From: Desulfovibrionaceae bacterium
GTDB taxonomy: Bacteria; Desulfobacterota; Desulfovibrionia; Desulfovibrionales; Desulfovibrionaceae
Length of the DNA stretch: 62,450 bases
Reading direction: 5' to 3'
Assembly: GCA_016932995.1 (NCBI GenBank)
Contig: JAFGBU010000042.1
Location: 1 to 62,450, forward strand
Shown: positions 16,812-25,335 of the stretch, piece after piece
How the letters are laid out: every line of letters starts with the position of its first letter
Numbering within the stretch: position 1 is the stretch's first letter
Made by a program: the position numbers and the translations under genes
The notes under the pieces: generated by a model
Told to the model about the DNA's origin: nothing
The model's database searches: none
The model's input: only the letters and a program-made list of their open reading frames with translations

Positions 16812-18149
16812 TCACTCGGCCGCGTTGGGCTTTTCCATGCACTCGTAGATGATGTCGATGAGGAACTTGAGCTCCATGCCCAGCTTGTAGCCGTGGATGA
16901 TGTCTTCAAGTCCGCCGTGGCAGTTGTGGCAGGGGGAGATGCAGACCTCGGCGCCGGTGGCCTTGAGCTGCTCGGCCTTGACCCTGTTGCCCTGGACGCG
17001 GACGTTCTTGAACGGCGGGCCGCAGTTGATCACCCCGCCGCCCGCGGAGCAGCAGTAGTTGTGCTCGCGGTTCGGGATCATCTCTATGAAGTTCGGGCAG
17101 AAGGCCCGGACCACCTCGCGGGCCTTTTCGTGCAGGCCCCGGCCGCGGATGACGTTGCACGGGTCGTGCAGGGTCACGGTCTTCTCAAAGGGCTTGGCGA
17201 CCTTGAGCTTGCCGTCCCGCAACAGCTCCCAGTAGAACTCCAGGGCGTGGACCACGGGCACCGGGTGCATGCGCCAGGCCAGGGCCCGGTTGCCCATGTC
17301 GTAGATGGAGCGGAAGGCGTGGCCGCACTCGCCCATGACGATGCGCTTGACCTTGAGCCTCTGGGCGCACTCGAAGTGGTCCCTCTTGAGCCTGGCCATG
17401 ATCTCGTTGTCCCCGGTGTACATGGCCATGTCGCTGTTGTCCCAGCCGGTCGTGGCGGGCATGGTCCAGTCCATGCCGGCCTCGTTCATGAGCACCGCGG
17501 CCTGCATGATGAGCTGGGTCCTGAACTTGGGCTCCGGACCGATGACCGAGTACATGATCTCCGCGCCCTCCTTTTCCAGGGGGATGCGCAGGTTGGGTAT
17601 CTCGTCCCGGGCCTCGTCCTCCTGCCACTGCAGGGCGTCGATCCACTCGTCGTCCTTGACCCACATCTGGTTCATGGTCGAGGCGTGGCTGTGGGCCGTG
17701 TCCTGGATGTACTGCGGGATCACGCCCAGCAGGTGGCAGATCCTGCGGACCACGAGCATGATGTAGGCCGTGTCGATGCCGAACGGGCAGTACTGGACGC
17801 AGCGCTTGCACAGGTTGCACTCGGTGTAGGCGACCTGGGCGGCCTGGTAGATGAACTCCGGGCTGACCTTGCCCTTCTTGTCGAGCATGACCCACATGGT
17901 CTGCTTGACCTTGCCCACCGGCGAATAGCTCGGGTCGCCGTCGTGGGACATGTAGAAGTGGCAGGCCTCGGCGCACAGGCCGCAGCGCACGCAGATCTCC
18001 GAGTAGGCCTTGAGCTTGGCCCCGGTCTCCCCGGCCAAGACCTTCTGGATGGTCTTCTGTATCCTCTCCGGGGTCAGCCGGGCCGCGCCCTGGATCAACC
18101 CGATGTCGTCCACCTTTCTGTTCTGAATGCCGTATTCTACCGCACCCAT
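16812..18149 (-). CDS. tmcB: TmcB, HdrD/DsrK-like iron-sulfur protein
   Basis: This is the cytoplasmic catalytic-type subunit of the Tmc complex, related to heterodisulfide reductase HdrD and DsrK. Two 4Fe-4S motifs lie near the N-terminus: Cys53, 56, 59, 63 and Cys111, 114, 117, 121-Pro. Two CCG-type cysteine-rich domains follow (HDPCNVIRG, YCCSAGGG, CISPCHNCHGG), which in HdrD bind a special 4Fe-4S cluster. The start ATG has TAGGAGGAA upstream. The true electron acceptor of TmcB is not established. Confidence 0.92.
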   Translation of the reverse strand: MGAVEYGIQNRKVDDIGLIQGAARLTPERIQKTIQKVLAGETGAKLKAYSEICVRCGLCAEACHFYMSHDGDPSYSPVGKVKQTMWVMLDKKGKVSPEFIYQAAQVAYTECNLCKRCVQYCPFGIDTAYIMLVVRRICHLLGVIPQYIQDTAHSHASTMNQMWVKDDEWIDALQWQEDEARDEIPNLRIPLEKEGAEIMYSVIGPEPKFRTQLIMQAAVLMNEAGMDWTMPATTGWDNSDMAMYTGDNEIMARLKRDHFECAQRLKVKRIVMGECGHAFRSIYDMGNRALAWRMHPVPVVHALEFYWELLRDGKLKVAKPFEKTVTLHDPCNVIRGRGLHEKAREVVRAFCPNFIEMIPNREHNYCCSAGGGVINCGPPFKNVRVQGNRVKAEQLKATGAEVCISPCHNCHGGLEDIIHGYKLGMELKFLIDIIYECMEKPNAAE

Positions 18150-18173
18150 GGCGATTCCTCCTAGGGGCTTGTA

Positions 18174-18833
18174 TTACCAATCCTTGACGTGCCGCACCTT
18201 GCCGAACTCGGAGCCAGCGTAGGCCCGGGTGAAAAGCCCCAGGAACATGTGGCTGAGCCTGGTGAAGGGGATCAGGGCCAGCCAGGCCAGCCCGGACACG
18301 ATGTGCAGGATGATCATGAACTTGTAGTTGAATATCTGGTGATAGGCCAAAAAGCCGGTCACGAACGGCGAGGCGACCAGGATCAGGATGAGCCAGTCCT
18401 TGTAGCTGGTCACGTACCTGGCCCTCAGGTCCGTGGCCCGGCGCACGCCGAAGAACACGCAGGCCGCGATGACCGCCAGGGTCATGTAGTCGGCCGCCTG
18501 ATCCGGCAGGGTGGCCCAGGTGATCCCGAAGAACTTCTGCCACAGGACCACGTGCGCCAGCAGGAAGACGGGCACCGCGATCAGGCAGATGTGGAACAGG
18601 AAGGTGGCCACGGTCATGGCCGGGTTGCGCTTCCAGTTGGTGGCGTAGAACGGGATGCTCCAGACAAAGATGGAGCGCAGGCTGAACGGAAGGCTCATGT
18701 AGTCCAGGGAGGAGTAGTCTTTTGCCCTGGCCAGGGAGTACATGTAGATAAGTTTGTAGATGATGCCCACGACGAATATGCCCCAGCCGACCCAGGCCAG
18801 GGGACCGACAACGAAGTTATAAATCTCGACCAT
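18174..18833 (-). CDS. tmcC: TmcC, NarI/DsrM-like cytochrome b membrane subunit
   Basis: The 219-aa protein has about five to six membrane spans (starting at FVVGPLAWVGWGIFVVGIIY) and His residues within or near spans (HICLIAVPVFLLAHVV, ILHIVSGLAW), compatible with two b hemes as in NarI/HdrE/DsrM. It passes electrons between periplasmic TmcA and cytoplasmic TmcB. AAGGGGGG lies just upstream of the start. It lies between tmcD and tmcB with short spacers. Confidence 0.9.
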   Translation of the reverse strand: MVEIYNFVVGPLAWVGWGIFVVGIIYKLIYMYSLARAKDYSSLDYMSLPFSLRSIFVWSIPFYATNWKRNPAMTVATFLFHICLIAVPVFLLAHVVLWQKFFGITWATLPDQAADYMTLAVIAACVFFGVRRATDLRARYVTSYKDWLILILVASPFVTGFLAYHQIFNYKFMIILHIVSGLAWLALIPFTRLSHMFLGLFTRAYAGSEFGKVRHVKDW

Positions 18834-18848
18834 TTTATCCCCCCTTGC

Positions 18849-20105
18849 CTAGAATTCGCTGGTCAAAGCGACTATGCGGCAGTATTGGCCGTTGTCCACG
18901 GCGCGGATCAGGACCTTGTCGCCCTCGGGGCTGAAGACCGGGTCCCAGACCTGATCGAAATCCTGGCCAAAGGGCCTGCCGTCCAGAAGCACCGTGTACT
19001 TGCCGTTTGTCTCGACCTTGGCGGCCACGCGCCGAGCGTCCGGGCTGAACACCGGGGTCCAGGCCCTGGCGTAGCGGCCGGGCCAGGCGGCGCCGTCGAC
19101 CATGATCGTCCACATCTCGTCCTCGTCCTTGCCCAGGGCCGCGGCGCGCGAGCCGCAGGCGGACAGGACCAGGTCCACGACCACCGGGAAGTACAGGCCC
19201 CATTCGGCCTTGTCCACGGCCACGGTGAACTTGCCGTACTTGGGCGAGACAATGGCCGCCGCGACCTTGCCGTCGGCGCTGAAGGCCTGGTGCCAGCACT
19301 GGAAGTACTTGGCGTCCCAGATCAGGTTGTCGTCCTCGGCCAGGCCCCACTTGCCGCCGCTGCGCACGGGCGCGACGATGCCGCCGCCGGGCCTGAAGGC
19401 CGGCTCCCAGACGCAGGTGTAGTTGCCGGGCCATATCTTGCCGTCCACGGCTATGGTGTAGTCGTAGAGGGTCTTGCGGACCTGGGCGGCCACGCGCTCG
19501 CCCGCGGGATCAAAGACCGGGGTCCAGACGTTGACGAACCTCTCGTCCCAGGCCCGGCCGTCCACGGCCACGCTGAAGATGCCGCCCTGGAACTTGTTGA
19601 TGTCCGCCTGGTCAAGGGGCTCGACCTGGACCGCGGCCGCGGTCGCGTTTCCGGTCGGGCTGAGGGCGAAGTTGTTGGCGTTGTCAAAGAGGTTCTCCCA
19701 GGCCTCGCCGTCCTTGGCCATCCCGTACTTCATGTCGTCCTGGAGGGCCACGGCGATGACCGAGCCGTCCCGGCTGAACTTGGTGTTGAACAGGTAGCCG
19801 TGGCCCTCTTCCCACGGCTCGTCGTCCACGGCCACGGTCCACTCCATGCCGTCGCTGCACAGGGCGGAGAGCCTGCCGTCAGGGCCGAAGCGGGGGTACC
19901 AGATCCTGGAGTAGGTGTTCCCCCAGTTCTCGCCGTTGACGCAGACGCTGAACTCCAGCTCGCCCAGATTGACCACGGCGGCGCATTTTTCACCGTCAGG
20001 GCTGGCCTGCAACTCCTCCAGCCACTCGAAGCCCTCCTTGCACTTGGCCGTGTCCAGCACGACCCGCTTTCCGGGCTCCCAGTTCCATGCACTCTTATCC
20101 TGCAT
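18849..20105 (-). CDS. tmcD: TmcD, tryptophan-rich repeat (propeller-like) subunit
   Basis: This is the non-cofactor subunit of the Tmc complex. About nine repeats of roughly 45 residues run along the protein, each with a pattern such as VAVDGRAWDERF, then VWTPVFDPAGERVAAQV; this looks like a beta-propeller of WD40/TolB type. No signal peptide or membrane span is seen, so it is probably cytoplasmic. An earlier in-frame start exists, but ATG at 20105 follows TAAGGAGG at ideal spacing. It is the first gene of tmcDCBA. Confidence 0.88.
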   Translation of the reverse strand: MQDKSAWNWEPGKRVVLDTAKCKEGFEWLEELQASPDGEKCAAVVNLGELEFSVCVNGENWGNTYSRIWYPRFGPDGRLSALCSDGMEWTVAVDDEPWEEGHGYLFNTKFSRDGSVIAVALQDDMKYGMAKDGEAWENLFDNANNFALSPTGNATAAAVQVEPLDQADINKFQGGIFSVAVDGRAWDERFVNVWTPVFDPAGERVAAQVRKTLYDYTIAVDGKIWPGNYTCVWEPAFRPGGGIVAPVRSGGKWGLAEDDNLIWDAKYFQCWHQAFSADGKVAAAIVSPKYGKFTVAVDKAEWGLYFPVVVDLVLSACGSRAAALGKDEDEMWTIMVDGAAWPGRYARAWTPVFSPDARRVAAKVETNGKYTVLLDGRPFGQDFDQVWDPVFSPEGDKVLIRAVDNGQYCRIVALTSEF

Positions 20106-20224
20106 ATTAGCCTCCTTAGCCGGAAATTCCGTTTCACTCCCCATACAGGTTTAACTGAAAAGCGCTGCCGCGCCCCGTTTCAAAAACTACTCCCGCCAAG
20201 CGGAAGAAAACAAATGTTCGGCAC

Positions 20225-20349
20225 GATATACCATTTTCAAAGACACGCAAACTGCCAGAATCAAAAAAATATTCCATACTTCTGCGGTATGGTATGCACG
20301 AACAGGCCGCGGTTTGCAAGCGCAATCTAATTCATACCATTAAGGTATG
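20225..20349 (-). promoter_or_regulatory. tmc operon upstream region with two CATAC-N7-GTATG boxes
   Basis: Two inverted repeats share CATAC-N7-GTATG: CATAC-TTCTGCG-GTATG (20275-20291) and CATAC-CATTAAG-GTATG (20333-20349), 58 nt apart start to start. This is the T-N11-A form bound by LysR-type regulators. On the minus strand a TATATC -10 element lies at 20225-20230, which places the first box near -65 and the second near -123, a classic LysR activator layout. No LysR gene is in the window. Confidence 0.5.
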
Positions 20350-20388
20350 TTTTATCCCGACCCGGTTGCGGGCCGCATTGAACTACGG

Positions 20389-21453
20389 CTACAGCCCGAG
20401 CTTGTCCCTCACGATCGAGTAGTCGATGACCGAATTGACCAGCTGGGCCCCGTGGTTGACCTTGATCATGTCCCTGAGCTTGTGGCTGGTCAGGATCTCC
20501 TCCATCTTCTTGGCCACGGTGTAGGTGTCCTCGCGGACCATGACGATCGGCGTGTCCAGGACCTCGGAGCGGGTCAGGATGATGTCGTTGGGATAGAGGT
20601 TGCCGGTCAGGATCAGGCACGGGCAGCTGCCCTCCAGGGCGACCAGCTGGACGTCGGAGCGGTCGCCGCCCACGATGACCGCGGAGTTCTTGTTGCGCCT
20701 GAAGTGGGTCAGGAAGTTCTCGACCTGCATGGTCCCGATCAGGAAGTTCTCGACCACCCGCTCGGCCCTGGAGTGGGCGGAGATGATCTTGCCCGAGAGC
20801 CTCTCGGCCAGGTCCGAGACCTTGATCGCCGAGAGCAGCGGGTCCACGGGCATCACGCCCAGGACGTCCACCCCGTTCTTTTTCAAAAACGGGCAGATCA
20901 GGTCCTTGAGCTCGGCCATGTAGTGCTCGGGGATGCTGTTGAAGACCACGCCCACCAGGTCCTTGCCCAGGGCCTGGCCCGCGCGCAGGATGTGGTCGTA
21001 GTGGACCTCGTTCTTCCAGCGGTCGATGAGCACCGCCTTGGCGCCCAGGGCCTCGACGACCTTGAGGGCGTTGACCCCGCAGTAGGTGCCCGAGCTCATG
21101 AACGCCCCGGAGCCGCTTATGAGCATGAGGTCCTTGCCCCTGGACAGCTCGGCGTAGGCCTTTTTCACGCCGCTGATCAGGTCCCCGCAGCCCTCGGTAA
21201 AGGCCTTGACCGTGAAGTCGCGGGTGACCACGACCGGGGTCACCAGCGAGGGGTCCTGGTCCAGGCCGAGCACGCCCTGGACAAAGGCCGCGTCCTCGTC
21301 GCCGATGCGTCCCTCGGTCTTGAAGGGCACCGCGCCCACGGGCTTCATGTACCCGACGTTCAAGCCCTCCTTCTGGAACCTCAGGCCCATGGACATGGCG
21401 ATGAGGTTCTTTCCGGAGTAGCCCCTGGTTGATCCGATGTACAAGCCGACCAT
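20389..21453 (-). CDS. BioD-like P-loop / DRTGG-domain protein (phosphotransacetylase N-terminal type)
   Basis: The N-terminal half resembles the BioD-like regulatory domain of large phosphotransacetylases, with a P-loop GSTRGYSGKN (7-16). The C-terminal half is a DRTGG-like domain (about 215-320, VIVGGDRSDVQLVALEG). The catalytic PTA domain is absent; full-length Pta is about 700 aa and this is 354 aa. AAGGAGG precedes the ATG at 21453. It lies 25 nt after the acyl-CoA synthetase gene in one operon, so a regulatory role in acetyl-CoA/acetate metabolism is likely but inferred. Confidence 0.8.
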   Translation of the reverse strand: MVGLYIGSTRGYSGKNLIAMSMGLRFQKEGLNVGYMKPVGAVPFKTEGRIGDEDAAFVQGVLGLDQDPSLVTPVVVTRDFTVKAFTEGCGDLISGVKKAYAELSRGKDLMLISGSGAFMSSGTYCGVNALKVVEALGAKAVLIDRWKNEVHYDHILRAGQALGKDLVGVVFNSIPEHYMAELKDLICPFLKKNGVDVLGVMPVDPLLSAIKVSDLAERLSGKIISAHSRAERVVENFLIGTMQVENFLTHFRRNKNSAVIVGGDRSDVQLVALEGSCPCLILTGNLYPNDIILTRSEVLDTPIVMVREDTYTVAKKMEEILTSHKLRDMIKVNHGAQLVNSVIDYSIVRDKLGL

Positions 21454-21478
21454 AACTCCTCCTTGGGCGCGTTTTCGC

Positions 21479-23584
21479 CTAGACGTTGAGGGTCATGCGC
21501 ACGTCCGCGACCACGGCCCTCTCGTGGTTGACCAGGACCGGGTTGAACTCCGCCTCGTAGAGGTCCGGGAAGTCCATGGCCAGGGCGGACATGGTCAGGA
21601 TTATGTTCTCTATGGCCTTGAAGTTCACGGGCGGCTCGCCGCGCACGCCCTTCAAGAGCATGTAGGACTTGATCTCGCGGACGATCTCGAAGGCGTCCGC
21701 GCCGGACAGGGGCGCCAGCCTGAAGGCGATGTCCTTGAGCACCTCGACGTAGATCCCGCCCAGGCCGAACATGATCAGGGGGCCGAACTGCTCGTCGCGC
21801 TTGAACCCGATGATGATCTCCTTGCAGCCCGGCGGGGCCATCTCCTGGACCAGGCAGCCGGCTATGAACGCGTCCTGTTTCTGGCGCTGGGCCCTGGTGG
21901 TGATGTCCCAGAAGGCCTCGCGCACCTCTTCCGGGTCCTTGAGCCCGACCTTGACCCCGCCCACGTCGGACTTGTGCGAGATGTCCGGGGAGGCGATCTT
22001 GAGGACCACGGGAAAGCCGATCTTCCCGGCCGCGGCCGCGGCCTCGTCGCTGGTGCGGGCCAGCGCGGTCCTGGGCGTGGGCAGGTTGTAGGCCTCAAGC
22101 ACGCGCTGGGCCTGGAACTCGACTATCTCCCGCCGGTTCGCGGCCCGGGCCTCGGCCAGGACCTCGTCGGCCCGGTCCCGGTCGCGCCTGATCTCCGGAT
22201 ACACGGGCTTGGGCCGGTTGCGCCACAAAAAATAGCTGTACATGGACTCGATGCTCTCGATGGCCGGCTCCGGGAAGCAGTAGCAGGGCACCCCGGCCGC
22301 AAGGAGCATCTTCCTGCCCGGCCCGACCCGCTCCTGGCCCATGAAGCAGGCGAAGATCGGCTTGGGGGACTTTTTGGCCACGTCTATGACCGCCTGGGCC
22401 GTGGCCTCGATCTCGGCCGACCCGGTCGGGGTCAGGAGCACGAGCATGGAATGGACCTGGTCGTCCTCGGCCACGGCCTTGAGCGTCTTGCGGTAGCGCT
22501 CCGCGCCCGCGTCGCCGATGATGTCCACGGGGTTGTACAGGGCCGCGTACGGGGGCAGGAACTCCTGGAGCTTGTTCACCGTGGCCAGGCCGAACACGGC
22601 CATCTGGAGGCGCGAGCGCTCGCAGGCGTCCGCGGCCAGGATGCCCGGCCCGCCGGAGTTGGTGACTATGGCCAGGTTCGGGCCCCTGGGCAGGGGCTGC
22701 TCGGCAAAGGCCTGGGCGAGGTTGAACAGGCTCTCAACGTCCGGGACCCTGATCACCCCGGTCTTGCGGAAGGCCGCTGTGTAGGCCTGGTCCGAGCCGG
22801 CGATGGCCCCGGTGTGCGAGGAGGCCGCCTTGGCGCCCGCGGCCGTGGTCCCGGACTTGATCATGATCACCGGCTTGTTCGGGCTGGCCGCGGCCGCCCG
22901 GTCCAAGAACCCCTTGCCGTGCTCCACGTTCTCTATGTAGCCCAGGATGACCCTGGTCTCCGGGTCCCGGTCCAGGTATCCGAGCATGTCCGCCTCGTCG
23001 AGCACGGCCTTGTTGCCCAGGCTCACGAACTTGGAGAAGCCGATGTCCTGGCCCAGGGCCCAGTCCAGGATGGCCACGCACAGGGCCCCGGACTGGGAGA
23101 AGAAGGCGATCTGGCCGGGCATGGGCTGGCCGGCCGAGAACGAGGCGTTGACCCCGTGCGCGGCGTTGATCATGCCCAGGCAGTTCGGCCCGAGCATGGC
23201 CATGCCGCGTTTGCGGCACAGCTCGGCCATGTCCCGCTCCAGGAAGAAGCCCTCCTTGCCGACCTCCTTGAACCCGGCGGTGATGACGATGCACGAGCGC
23301 GCGCCGATGTCGGCCAGCTCGGCGAGGGACGGGAGCACGAACTTGCGGGGCACGGCGATGATCGCCAGGTCCAGGCCCCGGGGCAGCTCGGGGATGGACT
23401 TCACGACCTTGAGCCCGAGGATCTCGTCGGCCGAGGGGTTGACCGGGAACAGGCGGCCCGAATAACCGGCCTTGAGCATGTTCGAGACCACGGTGTGCCC
23501 GACCTTGCCCTCGTGGGCCGAGGCCCCGATCACGGCCACGCTGTCGGGATAGAAAAAGGCGTGCAGATTGTCTTTGTCCGCCAC
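21479..23584 (-). CDS. ADP-forming acetyl/acyl-CoA synthetase, alpha-beta fusion
   Basis: It interconverts acyl-CoA + ADP + Pi and acid + CoA + ATP. The alpha part (1-460) has a CoA-binding Rossmann domain (SVAVIGASAHEGKVGH) and succinyl-CoA-ligase-like domains with the active-site histidine in SSHTGAIAGSD (about residue 257). The beta part (480-701) is an ATP-grasp domain with GFPVVLKIASPDISHKSD and a Gly-rich VGGVKVGL. The 701-aa single chain is the fused form. No GNAT domain is present, so it is not a Pat lysine acetyltransferase. The start is GTG at 23584. In sulfate reducers this enzyme can make ATP from acetyl-CoA. Confidence 0.88.
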   Translation of the reverse strand: MADKDNLHAFFYPDSVAVIGASAHEGKVGHTVVSNMLKAGYSGRLFPVNPSADEILGLKVVKSIPELPRGLDLAIIAVPRKFVLPSLAELADIGARSCIVITAGFKEVGKEGFFLERDMAELCRKRGMAMLGPNCLGMINAAHGVNASFSAGQPMPGQIAFFSQSGALCVAILDWALGQDIGFSKFVSLGNKAVLDEADMLGYLDRDPETRVILGYIENVEHGKGFLDRAAAASPNKPVIMIKSGTTAAGAKAASSHTGAIAGSDQAYTAAFRKTGVIRVPDVESLFNLAQAFAEQPLPRGPNLAIVTNSGGPGILAADACERSRLQMAVFGLATVNKLQEFLPPYAALYNPVDIIGDAGAERYRKTLKAVAEDDQVHSMLVLLTPTGSAEIEATAQAVIDVAKKSPKPIFACFMGQERVGPGRKMLLAAGVPCYCFPEPAIESIESMYSYFLWRNRPKPVYPEIRRDRDRADEVLAEARAANRREIVEFQAQRVLEAYNLPTPRTALARTSDEAAAAAGKIGFPVVLKIASPDISHKSDVGGVKVGLKDPEEVREAFWDITTRAQRQKQDAFIAGCLVQEMAPPGCKEIIIGFKRDEQFGPLIMFGLGGIYVEVLKDIAFRLAPLSGADAFEIVREIKSYMLLKGVRGEPPVNFKAIENIILTMSALAMDFPDLYEAEFNPVLVNHERAVVADVRMTLNV

Positions 23585-23803
23585 GGGCCGCCCCCGGGTT
23601 CAAGTTCAGGCCGTTGAAGGCCGCGCTGCCGCAGTGCAGGCCGTTTCCAGGACCCTACACCCAAGAACCGAATTTTCCAAGCCATCCGGGTTCAAAAATC
23701 CCGGCCCGGGACTCGGGCCGCGGGCCGGCGCGGCCGGTTGAAACCAGAAAAACATCCCCCGCCCTGCCTGCCCCAAGGCCCGGCCAGAGTCGGCCCCCAG
23801 GGT

Positions 23804-23832
23804 TTGACAACAGCCGGGACATCCTTCAATAA
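23804..23832 (+). promoter_or_regulatory. Promoter for the secreted repeat protein
   Basis: A perfect -35 TTGACA (23804-23809), 17 nt, then CAATAA (23827-23832) lie about 30 nt before the ATG at 23862. The rest of the 277-nt spacer (23585-23861) is GC-rich and shows no other recognisable feature. Confidence 0.55.
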
Positions 23833-23861
23833 GGACCTTCGGCTATATTAAGGAGAAAGAC

Positions 23862-24176
23862 ATGAACATGGTTTTGGCCGGGGTCATTGTCCTGGCCCTG
23901 TGCCTGACGGCCGGGGCCGGCCTGGCCCAGGACCCGGGCGAACGCCTCGAAAACCGGCTGGAGCAGAAGCGCGAGCGCACCGAGAATCGGCTGGAGCGAC
24001 AGGGCCAAGGCCTGGAGCAGAAGCGCGAGCGCACCGAGAATCGGCTGGAGCGACAGGGCCAGGGACTGGAGCAGAAGCGCGAGCGCACCGAGACCAGGCT
24101 GGAGCAGCAGGGCCAGGGCCGCGGGGCGCGCGAGGCAGGCAAATCCTCCAAGGCCAGGGGCCGCGGCCGCAAATAG
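23862..24176 (+). CDS. Secreted protein made of charged 18-residue repeats
   Basis: A signal peptide (MNMVLAGVIVLALCLTAGAG, then LAQ-D) precedes about 80 residues dominated by three tandem copies of LEQKRERTENRLERQGQG or close variants. The body has almost only E, R, Q, K, L, N, G and T and is predicted to be one long amphipathic helix or coiled coil, with a basic Gly/Arg/Lys tail (KARGRGRK). AAGGAGAAAGAC before the ATG and a consensus -35 support expression on this strand rather than the antisense frame. The family is unknown to me. Confidence 0.8.
   Translation: MNMVLAGVIVLALCLTAGAGLAQDPGERLENRLEQKRERTENRLERQGQGLEQKRERTENRLERQGQGLEQKRERTETRLEQQGQGRGAREAGKSSKARGRGRK
23958..24119 (+). repeat. 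Three tandem 54-bp repeats inside the secreted-protein gene
   Basis: Units begin with CTGGAGCAGAAGCGCGAGCG at 23958, 24012 and 24066. Units 1 and 2 are nearly identical; unit 3 diverges at its end. Each encodes 18 residues, so copy-number change by slippage would keep the frame. Confidence 0.9.
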
Positions 24177-24191
24177 ATCTGTCCGGCGCGG

Positions 24192-25175
24192 CTAATCAGC
24201 CCCAAAAGGCCCGCCGCCCCTGTCCGCAAGCAGGCACAAAACCCTGACCAGGTCCGGGTCGTAGCGGGCCCCGTCCCCGAGCAGGGCCAGGGCCGCCAGG
24301 TGGGCGTCCTTGGGCCGCTTGTAGGGCCTCTCGCTGATGCTCGCGCAGTAGGAGTCGGCCACCGCGCACACCCGGCCGGCCAGGCCGATGTCCCCGGCCG
24401 CAAGGCCCCGGGGATAGCCCGAGCCGTCCAGGCGCTCGTGGTGCTCCCTCACGCAGTCGATGACCATCCGATCCGAGACCTCGAGCCTGTTCAGCATGTT
24501 CAGGCCGCTCTCCACGTGGCGGCGCAGGGAGTCGCGGTCACTTGGCATGAGAAAGCCGGTCTTGGCGCTGACAAAGGCGGGCACAAGGGCCATGCCCAGG
24601 TCGTGCAGGGCCAGGCCCAGGGCCAGGGACTCGATGTCCGGGCGGGCAAGGCCCTTTTCCCCGCCCGCAAGGCACAGGGCCAGGCCGATCAGCAGGCAGT
24701 TCAGCGAGTGGTTGGCCAGGCCGTACTCCCGGTCCAGGCCCCGGAGCAGGGCGTCCATGCGGCCGGGCTCGGTTTGGACGTACTCGACCAGGGTGCTCAG
24801 GTCGCGCCGCAGGTCGTCCAGGGCGGGCTTAAGCGGCCGGCTGAAGAAGGCCTCGATCCGGGCCTTGAGCGCGCGGCGCAATATCTCCGCGATCTCCCCC
24901 TGGCCCAGGCCGGAGCAGAACAGCGCGGGCCCCAGGTTGGCGCTCATGTGGCCGACAAAGGCCTCGTGGTCGGCGCGGCTGAGGAGCAGCCCGCCCCGGC
25001 CGCAGGCCTCGATCAACTCGGCCCTGCGGCCGGCGGGCAGAAACTCCCCGGCCCGGTGCGCGAGCCTGACCTCGTCCAGGCCCGGGTCATGGACGTACAG
25101 GCTGACCAGGGGCCTGGAGCACAGAAGCCCGGCCAGTATCTGGGCGCTGATCTGAAAATAGTCTTTGCTGGGCAT
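24192..25175 (-). CDS. HD-GYP-domain protein (probable c-di-GMP phosphodiesterase)
   Basis: The N-terminal 140 residues are an unrecognised, possibly sensory region. The HD-GYP domain (about 150-320) keeps the metal and signature residues: His156 (NHSLN), HD 191-192 in LALHDLGM, His220, HHERLDGSGYPRGL (245-258) and AVADSY. This predicts hydrolysis of c-di-GMP to pGpG or GMP. In the usual motif HDIGK, the Lys is replaced (HDLGM), so activity should be checked. It is divergent from hyuA across a spacer with a 28-bp palindrome. Confidence 0.85.
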   Translation of the reverse strand: MPSKDYFQISAQILAGLLCSRPLVSLYVHDPGLDEVRLAHRAGEFLPAGRRAELIEACGRGGLLLSRADHEAFVGHMSANLGPALFCSGLGQGEIAEILRRALKARIEAFFSRPLKPALDDLRRDLSTLVEYVQTEPGRMDALLRGLDREYGLANHSLNCLLIGLALCLAGGEKGLARPDIESLALGLALHDLGMALVPAFVSAKTGFLMPSDRDSLRRHVESGLNMLNRLEVSDRMVIDCVREHHERLDGSGYPRGLAAGDIGLAGRVCAVADSYCASISERPYKRPKDAHLAALALLGDGARYDPDLVRVLCLLADRGGGPFGAD

Positions 25176-25229
25176 GTGCGTTCCGGGCAGAGGCTATCAA
25201 AAGCCGGGGCCAAAGGCACCAGGTTTTTC

Positions 25230-25257
25230 CCGGGCCTTTGGCCGGCCAAAGGCCCGG
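25230..25257. repeat. 28-bp perfect palindrome
   Basis: CCGGGCCTTTGGCC (25230-25243) is followed directly by its exact reverse complement (25244-25257) with no loop. It lies in the spacer between divergent HD-GYP and hyuA genes. No T-tract follows on either strand, so it is not a terminator; a DNA-binding site or cruciform is possible. Confidence 0.8.
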
Positions 25258-25335
25258 CGTAGACGAGGCCGGCTGGTTTCCGCTACATTCGGCCCGGACC
25301 AAAACCTGAACACAAGACCGCGAACCGGACCAGGC

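Noticed and set aside
20106-20388. Sigma54 promoter before tmcD
   Set aside because: TGGCAG and TTTGC occur on the minus strand but with the wrong spacing for -24/-12. The sigma70/LysR reading fits better.
23958-24119. Possible CRISPR array
   Set aside because: The 54-bp units are contiguous, in frame and coding, with no unique spacers and no cas genes.
23843-24403. Antisense frame across the 54-bp repeats
   Set aside because: No promoter or ribosome binding site, no known domain. The sense frame has a consensus -35, AAGGAG and a signal peptide.
25165-25335. N-terminal extension of HyuA
   Set aside because: It would overlap the divergent HD-GYP gene and the 28-bp palindrome, and the family start fits ATG at 25336.
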